Assembly (NCBI RefSeq): GCF_023343835.1
Contig: NC_064435.1
Span: forward strand, 61,762,634-61,826,633
Length of the DNA: 64,000 nt
DNA from: Lagopus muta
Taxonomy: Eukaryota > Chordata > Aves > Galliformes > Phasianidae
Direction: 5' to 3'
This document shows, piece by piece, positions 54,441-62,030 of the stretch. Both the position numbers and the translations under genes were made by a program. Positions within the stretch are counted from its first letter, which is position 1. Each line of letters opens with the position of its first letter. Below the pieces are notes generated by a model that searched no databases, was not told where the DNA came from, and saw only the letters and a list, made by a program, of their open reading frames with translations.

Positions 54441-55960
54441 ATTTCCCCCGCTGCGTCCGCGGGACTGCAGCAGCGGCTTCTCGACGTGCATTTTTTTCCA
54501 TTAGCCGCGTGTTTAATTGATTAACAATGGGCTGCCCTGCTCACTCGCAGCGAGCCACCCCCTCTTCCCAGCTCCGAGCCGCTTCGTCGACATACCTGGG
54601 CGCTCCCCAATAATATTACCTCGGGTATTGCCTGAACTCGGCCGCAAACGCGCAGCGATATGTTTGGTTAAACAGGGGGCCACATTGTGCTCACTCACAA
54701 GTGCTGCAGAAATAAAACGCATTGTTCGATGAACCTTTTTTGTTTTGTTTTGTTTTGTTCCTCCCTCACCCCCACCTCCCAGAAGCGCAGAGGCTCCTCA
54801 TCCTACGCGCAGTGCGGCTGAAGGACCGCGGCTCCCGTCGGCCCCGCTCCCACCTGCGGGCGGCACGGGATGCGGGAGCCCAAGGCCGCGGGCCGGGCCC
54901 AGTGCGGTGCCCTCGGGCGGAGATAGCCGGGGATGAGGGGGTGCGGAGACGCCGCTGCTCATCCGGAGAGCCTAAGGCCGGAGCTGTAGTGCGTGTCTAG
55001 CGCGGGTGTCTCTAAGTCCCTGTGGGCTGGTCATAGGAAAATGAACGTATGCACCCGCTGATGTATGTGTATGTACTTATTTATATCCGTGTTAAGAAGG
55101 AAAGAGTGATGCGTTCGTCTCGTCCTCCTGTATCTGGGACTGGAGCAGAGCTGATGGCGGCCAGGGCCAAAGGGAGAGAGGAAGAGATTACGTTATTTGG
55201 GAAATCAATTACACCGTGATCGTATTCCGGGAGCTTTCTCCGGACTGCAATGGGGGGAAGGGAGCAGCGAGCCCCCCGGAAGGAGCCCCCCAGGCCTCTC
55301 CCCCGCGCACCACACCAGGAAGGACAGAAATGAAAGAAAGCTGAGCATTTTTTTTCCCATCGTGTGCAAACGCGCTCCACGCCTCGCTCCTGCCTGTTCG
55401 TGGCAACTTATACAACTGTAGAGCTCCGCTGCCAGGAACAGCGCGCGATCCTGAATGTGGCGGTCTGAGCTCTCCTCTCCTGCCATATAGGGCAGCACTT
55501 TTACCCAGCTCTCTCCCCTCGTGCTCCGTCGATCCTGGCTCTGTGCACCCACAAGAGTGCAAACGCACACAGAATCCGTGCGTGCGTGCGGCTCTCCATC
55601 TCATGAGTGTGTGAAGGGACGTGTGCGTCTGTCATACGTATAATTTTTTTTTTAATTTTTTTTTTGTCCCCCTCGTGGATACAGAACGCGCGTGAAAGAG
55701 AGTCCGGTGAGGAGCGATGCGGGTGCTGAGCTTCGGCCGTGTGCCGGCGGCCGGGAGCCGCCTCGCAGTACAAAGCGGCGCTCGCTGCCTGCCTGCTGCT
55801 GCCTCCCGGCCGCGGGAGGAGACGGGGCCGGAGCGGGAGGGGGCGGGTCCGCCGCGCTATGCAGATGAGCGGCGCTGACGGACAGCTCTGCTTTCCAATG
55901 TCCCTCAGAAACTCGAGTGCTCCTTCCCTCAACTCTTCACTTTAGACTCTATACTTCCCC
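54441..55960. promoter_or_regulatory. IRX2: CpG island upstream of IRX2 with GC boxes
   Basis: Dense CpG sequence with a GC-box-like GGGGGCGGG at about 55837-55847 beside CCGCCGCG, and an octamer-like ATGCAGATGAG at about 55860. It lies 0.6-2.1 kb before the IRX2 start codon and probably forms part of the promoter region. Transcription start sites cannot be assigned from sequence. A T/A-rich patch (about 55646-55670) interrupts it. Frames on either strand (for example minus 55501-55932) show no recognisable domain. Confidence 0.5.
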
Positions 55961-56057
55961 CAAAATTCAAGCTCGCAGGCGCTGGGGGAGCTGGCTGGCT
56001 GGCTGGCTGGGAGAACTCCATATGCAGCAGCAGCCACTTTTCTGATTTCGGGGGCTC

Positions 56058-56120
56058 GCTTTTCTCTCTCTCCCTCTCTCTCTCTCTCCCCCCCTCCCCC
56101 CCCCCCCCCCCCCCCCCCCC
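56058..56120. repeat. (CT)n followed by C7-T-C25 tract
   Basis: A pyrimidine-only stretch ending in 25 consecutive C (56096-56120). The minus strand is a long G-run able to form a quadruplex, and the plus strand could form an i-motif. The length may be mis-sequenced. Confidence 0.9.
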
Positions 56121-56236
56121 ATTCTGCTCCTCTCCCTTTTTTTCTCTCTATTAACCCTCTCCTCCTCCGTCCCTCCCAATGCCCTTCCCCTCCCGGTTGG
56201 ATTTTTGACCGCTCGATTTATTTTCCCTTTTATTTT

Positions 56237-56271
56237 GGGGAGGGGGGGGTGGGGGGGGGCGGGGGGGGTGG
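56237..56271 (+). repeat. G-rich tract near the IRX2 5' end
   Basis: About 35 bases of G broken only by single A, T or C residues (G4 A G8 T G9 C G8 T GG). It meets the sequence rule for a G-quadruplex many times over. It lies 290 bp before the start codon. Confidence 0.92.
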
Positions 56272-56328
56272 CTGTTCTTTTATTATTTTTTTTTTCCTCC
56301 TGTTTGTTTTTATTCCGAGCGGGTGCGC

Positions 56329-56346
56329 ATGGGGGGGAGCATATAA
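56329..56346 (+). promoter_or_regulatory. Possible 5-codon upstream ORF (MGGSI)
   Basis: An ATG at 56329 is followed by four codons and TAA (56344-56346), in the same frame as IRX2. It matters only if transcription starts upstream of it. The TAA overlaps the sequence CATATAA (56340-56346), which could instead be a weak TATA-like element for a start near 56370. The two readings are alternatives, and sequence alone does not decide between them. Confidence 0.35.
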
Positions 56347-56384
56347 CAATTCCGATTCTCTACATAACTGCACAGAGCCAACTG

Positions 56385-56387
<3 letters not shown>

Positions 56388-56426
<39 letters not shown>

Positions 56427-56470
56427 AGGGAGGGAGAGAGAGAGAGAGAGAGGGAGGGCGGGAGAGAGGG
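56388..56470. repeat. (GA)n purine tract in the presumed IRX2 5'UTR
   Basis: GAGAGA repeats mixed with GGGAGGG run for about 80 bp on the + strand, 90 bp before the start codon. Such tracts bind GAGA-type factors in flies and vary in length; a role here is inference. Confidence 0.9.
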
Positions 56471-56559
56471 AGAGCACGAAAGCAGCGCCGGGAGCAGCGG
56501 CAGCAGCAGGGCCGGTCACCCTCGCCCCCTCCCTGCTCCTGTGCTCGCCAGCGCAAGCC

Positions 56560-56802
56560 ATGTCCTATCCTCAGGGTTACCTCTACCAGCCCCCTGGCTC
56601 GCTGGCTCTGTACTCCTGCCCGGCGTACGGGGCGTCGGCGCTGGCGGCCCCCAGGAGCGAGGAGCTGGCCAGGTCTTCGTCGGGCTCGGCGTTCAGCCCT
56701 TATCCGGGATCGGCAGCTTTCACCGCCCAGGCGGCGGCCACAGGCTTCACCAGCCCGCTCCAGTACTCCACAGACCCCGCCACGGGATTCCCCTCCTACA
56801 TG
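56560..56802 (+). CDS. IRX2: IRX2 coding exon 1 (residues 1-81)
   Basis: The N-terminal domain is rich in Ser, Ala, Tyr and Pro and ends SYM. The 243 nt end in phase 0 at TACATG, followed by the donor GTAACT (56803). The frame stays open past this donor to 57309, which would give a 249-residue read-through protein without a homeodomain, but GGC-TCC-CCT-TAC at the next acceptor restores the known family sequence (YMGSPYDAH). Confidence 0.96.
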
Positions 56803-59800
56803 GTAACTACCGAAGAGAAACCCTCTCCTTCTTCATTAGCATCCGCATTCTCATCCTCCTCATCATCTTCAGCCTCTTTCCTCACACACTCACCATCACT
56901 CCCCGACACGGCCGCCCGGAGGCCCCGCACCGCCGCCGCCGCCTCCGCTCCGCCAGCGCCGCCCCGCAGCCTGCTCTCGCCCGGGGCCGCCGGAGCCGCG
57001 CGGAGCGGAGCGGGGCCGGGGCCGCCTCTCTACGCGCCGCGGCCGAGCGCGGGGCCGGCGGGGGCCTGGGAGCGGGGCTCGTGGAGCCGCGCAGTCGGAT
57101 CTCTCGGTCAGTCGGGCTCGGTGCTTCCAATCCCCCCGCGTCCCCCCTCTTTCTCTCTCTCTCTCGCTTTCCCCCCCCCCCCCCCCCCGCTCTATTTTCG
57201 CTGTGATAGGACACAGGAGGATTTTTTTTTTCTTTTCTTTTTTCTTTTTTCTTTTTTTTCTTTTTTCTTTTTTTTTTTTGTTGTTGTTGTTTTTCCTCTC
57301 TCTTTTTAAGTCGGTGTTTCGAGGCGCTGTGGTCTTTATCCCCGTGTGGTTTGATTTACTTTCAGCGTGTTTTGTGCTAATGGTTTAACTGGATTTTAGG
57401 AATGAAAAGGAGCATCTGTTTGCGATCTGGGAGCTCCGCTTAAGCCCAAGATGGTTGTGGTGGCCGCAGTTTCGGATTTCACTTTCTTCTTATTAGTTAA
57501 AATGAGCATTTGCAATCGCGTGCGTGTGTGTTATGCGCATAAACTATATAAATAAAACCGTAAACTACGTACATTAGCTACACGGCTAGATGGACATAGA
57601 GTTTTATAAACGCTCAGAGAGGGTCGAGCGCGGAGCTCGTTCGCACACACAAAGCCCCGTACCCGGAATCTCAGCCCGGAACCGCGGCGGCGATGTGAGG
57701 AGGGGGCGGCAGCAGGGCAGCTCCTCGCTTTCTGCTCGCAAAATGTGGGGCATCGCTGTCATGCTCTGTTCGGGGCGGTAAGAGGAAACTGAGGACCGCG
57801 CTTGTTTTTCCCGTCGGCTGGAAGTTGCAGCGGGTTGGGAGCTGTGCGGTAGATCGGGTGCTGCTCTGCCCGCGAGTCGCCGTTCCGCGGGATTCGGGGC
57901 TGTGCGGGAAGTTAACGAGTTCCTCCGATATCTTTAACTTTTCTCGCATTATGCAGTCTTAAATAAGCGCAATTTGAACGTAAAAGGGCGAATTAAAATG
58001 CTAATTACATCGCATTTGAACAATTCGAAACGGTGCATATCTTCTGATTTGCAAATTGGATTTGCAATGCATTAGTGCAGTGAATTGCTAAGTGGCGGCT
58101 TTGTTGTATTTTCTATAGCAAAAAAGGAAACATCTTTTGAACCTTTGAGAGAAATGCAGATATCAAGACGTTACCTGTAGGGCCTTTAAAATGTCTGGGC
58201 GGTTCAAACCCGATATTGAGAAATATTCAATTACGAGGAGCTGAAATTATCAGAAAGATCAAAACATAGCCGATTTTAAGCGCATGTGGCGGAGGAGGAA
58301 GGGGAGTGGGAGGGTGTCCCATCTTAACGCCTTTGGGTGCCGCTTTACCCCTCATAGAATATGGATGCAAGACACCGTCCCGGGGAAATACAAACATAAC
58401 CGCCGATCTCGCCTTGACAACTCCCTAATGGCTCTCAGCAGTAACAAATTGCCATCCCCACCGTTCTGTTCTGTCCAGGGCTCCCCTTACGACGCCCATA
58501 CGACGGGGATGACCGGGGCCATCAGCTACCATCCGTACGGCAGCCCTGCCTACCCCTACCAGCTCAACGACCCCGCGTACAGGAAGAACGCCACCCGCGA
58601 CGCCACGGCCACGCTGAAGGCCTGGCTGCAGGAGCACCGCAAGAACCCCTACCCCACCAAGGGCGAGAAGATCATGCTGGCTATCATCACCAAGATGACC
58701 CTCACCCAGGTCTCCACCTGGTTCGCCAACGCCCGCCGCCGCCTCAAGAAGGAGAACAAGATGACGTGGGCCCCGCGGAACAAGAGTGAGGATGAGGACG
58801 ACGACGATGGCGACGGGGCGAGGAGTAAAGAGGAGAACCCTGACAAGATACCCGAGAGTAACGAGACCTCCGCCGAGGACGAAGGTGGGCGCGGGGGGAG
58901 CGAGGGCGCCCCGAGGGCGGCGGATTGGCCCTGGGAGCGGGCGGCGGGGACCCTTAAGCGCACTCCTTCCCGTCCCGTTGCCCCAGGCTGACGGTGCCGG
59001 GGAGGGCCGGGGGCGGGCGGGGGGCGCCGGCCCGGGGGGAAGGGTGGCCCTGCATAGGAAGGTGGCGACATGGCGAGGCCACGGCTGCCGCCTCCTCCCC
59101 TTCACTCCCCCCTCCGGCTGTGCCTCATTCTGTGCCCCCGACCCCGCAGGGATCAGCTTGCAAGTGGACTCGCTGACGGACCACTCGTGCTCCGCCGAGT
59201 CGGACGGCGAGAAGCTGCCGTGCCGGGCAGGCGACCCCCTGTGCGAGTCAGGCTCGGAGTGCAAGGACAAGTACGAGGACATCGAAGAGGAAGAGGAGGA
59301 CGAGGACGATGACGAGGAGGACATCGAGGAAGACGACGGCGGCGGCGGGGAGCGCGAACCGCCGGCCAAGCCAGCCACCTCTTCGCCGCTGGCCGCCGTG
59401 GAGGCCCCTCTGCTCGGCCACCCGCACGCCGACGCCGCCCGCAGCGCCAGCAAGGCGGCGCTGGGCGGCCGCGCCTCCCCCGGGCCCCCGACGCCGGCCA
59501 GCAAGCCCAAGCTCTGGTCGCTGGCCGAAATCGCCACCTCGGACCTCAAGAGCCAGAACTTGGGCCAAGGCTGCCCGCCGGCGGCGTTGGCCTCGGCCAC
59601 CCCCGCCTCCGCCCCGCACAGCGCTGCCTACTCGCCCTCCTCCCTCCTGGGGAGGCATATTTATTACACCTCACCTTTTTATAGCAATTACACAAACTAT
59701 GGGAACTTTAACGCTCTCCAGAGCCAGGGGATCCTGAGATACAACTCGGCGGCAGTGGCTTCAAACGAGGGACTCAGTCAGACTGTCCTAAATGCCAGCT

Positions 59801-60202
59801 CTGTCCACAAGCAGAGCAGTGACTCTTTGAAAACGATCACTAACCAGCTAGAGCAACATTACAGGCCCTCTAGTTATGACTCTAAGAAAGGTAGGTGCCT
59901 TCTTTTTACTGCTGTTGTCCTCCTGCCCCCTAGCCCCCCCTCCCCGCCCACTGTAAATTCCCCATAGGCTGTGAATACTTCGGTCAAAACACCACGCACG
60001 ATCACCGCTGCCACCGGCCAAGAGCTGAAGATGGGCAGCAGTGTAATCCAGGGATTAAAATTGCATGTCCCCGGTGTAACAGTACCTGTGATGTAAATGA
60101 CAACTTTTAGATCACAGCTGCATGCTGCAGACACAGCTTTTCATGCTAATTTTAAAGGAAAACTAAATACAAAGATATCCTGAGAGCAAGGGTGTCGTTA
60201 AC

Positions 60203-60244
<42 letters not shown>

Positions 60245-60671
60245 ACTATTATTACTACTATCGACAGACTGGTTTTGCTCTCTTTGTTGCCAGTATTCTC
60301 CCGGTTTGTGCAGATCTGGGTTTGGGTAATTGCTAACCTTGGACATAAAATTTTGTGGAGCGTGACATTTTTAGCTTTTTTCTTTCCTTCTTTCTTTCTT
60401 TCTTTCTTTTTGTACAAAGTTTTATACTAATAAAACCGTCAGCTTATTCTAATGCATTTGTACATGTACATATATAATACTCGAGACTAGGGCAGAGATG
60501 GAATATGGCCCAGGCTTTTAAAGGTCTCAGCTCTGACTTCTGCATGAGAGAGCGCTGGGCTGTGCGCGGTGTATAATCTGGTTAGCTGGCTGTGTCCTGT
60601 GACTAACTGACGGTTATATTTTGACAGATCCCACTGAAGTCTGCACAGTAGGAGTACAACCATACCTATAG
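56560..60671 (+). CDS. IRX2: Iroquois homeobox protein 2 (IRX2), 4 coding exons
   Basis: TALE-class homeodomain transcription factor acting in the nucleus; family members pattern neural, limb and heart tissue. Joining 56560-56802, 58479-58884, 59150-59890 and 60628-60671 gives 1434 nt, 477 residues plus TAG, close to the about 470 residues of mammalian IRX2. The product opens [20 protein letters not shown] (paralogues differ after the first residues) and has a TALE homeodomain at about 114-176. This contains the three-residue PYP insertion (138-140), [14 protein letters not shown] (162-175) with the invariant N165, and the Iroquois-typical alanine A164 just before it. An acidic run follows at 258-279, then the IRO box [14 protein letters not shown] (335-348), and the family C-terminus VGVQPYL. 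All introns have GT..AG ends. The start has G at -3 and an in-frame stop upstream. IRX2 rather than IRX5 is chosen because of [34 protein letters not shown] and the C-terminal part. Confidence 0.97.
56803..58478 (+). other. IRX2: IRX2 intron 1 (1676 bp)
   Basis: Donor GTAACT, acceptor TTCTGTCCAG. The first 400 bp are CpG-rich, followed by a C18-type run near 57171-57188 and a T/C tract at about 57221-57300. The middle part (57900-58270) is AT-rich and repeat-free (GCAAATTGGATTTGCAATGCATTAGTG near 58051) and could hold a regulatory element. Confidence 0.9.
57171..57300. repeat. Polypyrimidine tract in IRX2 intron 1
   Basis: A C-run of about 18 (57171-57188), then after a short gap about 90 bp of T with scattered C, ending TTGTTGTTGTTG. 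These are simple sequences inside the intron and probably length-variable. Confidence 0.88.
58479..58884 (+). CDS. IRX2: IRX2 coding exon 2 (residues 82-217, homeodomain)
   Basis: Encodes [20 protein letters not shown], the whole TALE homeodomain (about 114-176), and the following acidic serine-rich stretch [11 protein letters not shown]. It begins in phase 0 after TGTCCAG and ends one base into the Gly217 codon before the donor GTGGGC. Residue 132 is Gln (CAG at 58629-58631), where from memory most IRX proteins have Asn. The basic RRRLKK segment (167-172) probably also serves in nuclear import. Confidence 0.97.
58885..59149 (+). other. IRX2: IRX2 intron 2 (265 bp)
   Basis: Short, very G+C-rich intron, with donor GTGGGC and acceptor CCCCGCAG. 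The low-stop composition lets exon 2 run open into the intron for 107 bases and beyond, which is a compositional effect. Confidence 0.93.
59150..59890 (+). CDS. IRX2: IRX2 coding exon 3 (residues 217-464, IRO box)
   Basis: Starts with [20 protein letters not shown], a stretch typical of IRX2. An acidic run (about 258-279) and four glycines follow. The IRO box [14 protein letters not shown] lies at 335-348 and the tyrosine-rich [17 protein letters not shown] at about 388-404. It ends one base into the Asp464 codon at the donor GTAGGT. The start of the exon is highly G+C-rich; the last third is noticeably less so. Confidence 0.96.
60203..60242. repeat. (ATT)n microsatellite in IRX2 intron 3
   Basis: About 13 consecutive TTA units, continued by imperfect copies to 60260. 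Confidence 0.93.
60381..60408. repeat. (TTTC)n tetranucleotide repeat in IRX2 intron 3
   Basis: TTTCCTTC followed by five CTTT units. Simple repeat, probably length-variable. Confidence 0.85.
60628..60671 (+). CDS. IRX2: IRX2 coding exon 4 (residues 464-477 and stop)
   Basis: Only 44 coding nt, giving [13 protein letters not shown] and then TAG at 60669-60671. The conserved tail CTV..GVQPYL identifies it despite its small size and absence as an independent frame. It joins exon 3 by completing the Asp464 codon. Confidence 0.95.
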
Positions 60672-61245
60672 AAGTACAATCACGCAGCAATGCAAGTAAG
60701 TGAGAGCGTTTTCTATTACGCTGATCATTTGGCACCAGGTCTAAGACAGAGCGCAGATCGAGACTTGCTTAGTGTTAATTTCTTGCTTCATTACATGAGG
60801 CTCTGATTACAGAGTAAGGCACTCTTTTCTGCTATTTTTAAGCCTCTCATTACAGCTTTTCTTTCTCGTGTTTGTCTTCATTTTAAAGTCAGGTTAGACT
60901 TCCTTCACCTCGCGTACTCTTTGCTTGCGTGAGGCAAACCGGTAAGGACTATTTAAATGCTAAGGAAAAGCGAGCTTGAAAGAATATTTTTGAAGGTATT
61001 GTTCAGAAACAAAGTTCTCGTGCTCACGTGGCAGTGCTGCAATGGCACATTTTAAGTGAGGTTTCACACGGCAGTAGTGCATTTGAAATGAGAAGGGACG
61101 ATTATCAGAGATCCACATGCATTTCAGCAGGGTGTGTTGTCTGTGACTTGCTCCTTGCCTGGCTATCAATGCCATTCTTAATACCTCCATTACCCGGGGC
61201 TAAATAAACAACAACAACAATAAATTACCTTGTCGATACTTTCTC

Positions 61246-61310
61246 TTTTTTTTTCTTTTTTTTTCTTTTTTTTTTTTTTCTTTTTTTTTTTCTTTTTTTT
61301 TTTTCTTTTG
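61246..61310. repeat. T-rich (T8-13 C)n tract
   Basis: About 65 bp of T interrupted by single C, followed by TTTTGGTTAG. It could be the polypyrimidine tract of an acceptor at 61315. Confidence 0.88.
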
Positions 61311-61782
61311 GTTAGGAAAAAAAATTAGTGGACGTGTAAGAGTTTTGCCTTACTTCCAGTATTTTTCGAGTTTAATGGCGTTAGTGTGTAATTGAAGGAT
61401 TTTGGGATGATCTGGTTTTTTCCTTGGTCCACAGGTAGGTGTCACAATTGCTTTGAAAAAAGTCAGCAAGCCATCATCTCTCCCTGAGCTAATATATATA
61501 ACAAATCTCTAAATCCGGATCACATCTTGTGCCACTGTATAAAAGAAGACCACAGAGCACTATTAAATCTTCAGACTCTAATTATTAAACCAGAATTTTG
61601 TTGGACATAATGTGAGTTTGCTGGTATAGTATAGTTTCCCCAATGTACGTGTGACTTTTGAAAACAGATCTGTTTTTCTCAGGATATCTCGAATTGATCA
61701 CTTCATTGCCACGGTATATATTCGATAGGTGTGATAGGATTTATTGTAAAATTTATTTGTAAAAGATGTATACAGTAGAGAT

Positions 61783-61788
61783 AATAAA
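61783..61788 (+). terminator. IRX2: Alternative poly(A) signal AATAAA
   Basis: Canonical hexamer in GAGATAATAAAGACG. The downstream region (GACGTGATTGGAG) is only weakly GT-rich, so this is at best a proximal, weaker site. Confidence 0.4.
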
Positions 61789-61910
61789 GACGTGATTGGA
61801 GAACTTGAGTCCTTACAAAGTGGAAACAAATTTGATATTTATTTTTGTAACGATATAAAGCTTCTAGTAATTTATGCAAGTTGTATTGCAATGAATCTGA
61901 ACTTTTTGTA

Positions 61911-61916
61911 AATAAA
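61911..61916 (+). terminator. IRX2: Poly(A) signal AATAAA within TGTAAATAAA
   Basis: Canonical hexamer followed about 10-30 nt later by TGCCTGGTTTTTATTTG, which is GT/T-rich as expected downstream of a cleavage site. It overlaps a Pumilio-type word TGTAAATA (61907-61914). Confidence 0.6.
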
Positions 61917-62006
61917 TTTTGCCTGGTTTTTATTTGAAACGTTGATGGTTATACAATCTTTGGTTGTTTAACGAGAATTCTTTACTAATTTATATCTCTA
62001 ATTGTA

Positions 62007-62012
62007 AATAAA
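62007..62012 (+). terminator. IRX2: Distal poly(A) signal AATAAA, likely main 3' end
   Basis: Canonical hexamer, then CAGACTAGTCTGCAACAATA and the GT/T-rich TGGTGTTTTTCC from 62035. This places cleavage near 62025-62032. It overlaps a second Pumilio-type word TGTAAATA (62003-62010). Confidence 0.65.
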
Positions 62013-62030
62013 AACAGACTAGTCTGCAAC

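Larger units (their letters stand above)
59891..60627 (+). other. IRX2: IRX2 intron 3 (737 bp)
   Basis: Donor GTAGGT, acceptor TTTTGACAG. It holds an (ATT)n microsatellite at about 60203-60242 and a (TTTC)n tract at about 60381-60408. An AATAAA-like word (CTAATAAAACC, about 60427) could in principle allow intronic polyadenylation, giving a protein without the last 14 residues. Confidence 0.94.
60672..62030 (+). other. IRX2: IRX2 3' untranslated region (unspliced extent)
   Basis: About 1.36 kb from the stop to the best poly(A) site. It contains a strong splice donor 24 nt after the stop and matching acceptors near 61315 and 61434 (see findings), so part of it may be an intron. The T-rich tract at 61246-61310 would then be the polypyrimidine tract. 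The end is AT-rich with TGTAAATA words. Confidence 0.7.

Noticed and set aside
56205..57206. 333-codon plus frame and overlapping 185-codon frame across IRX2 exon 1
   Set aside because: They use other frames than IRX2, begin with non-ATG codons, and are built of GA-repeat translation (REREREG) and low-complexity Arg/Pro text.
58425..59600. 391-codon minus-strand open frame over IRX2 exons 2-3
   Set aside because: It mirrors the G+C-rich IRX2 coding strand and runs across a real intron. The product is Pro/Ser/Val-rich without any domain.
60152..60346. Minus frame with polyasparagine
   Set aside because: Translation of the (ATT)n microsatellite in IRX2 intron 3.
56560..60671. Assignment to IRX5, IRX4 or IRX1 instead of IRX2
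   Set aside because: The shared [10 protein letters not shown] start also fits IRX5, but the sequence after it ([16 protein letters not shown]), the [18 protein letters not shown] stretch and the length fit IRX2. IRX1 and IRX4 start differently.
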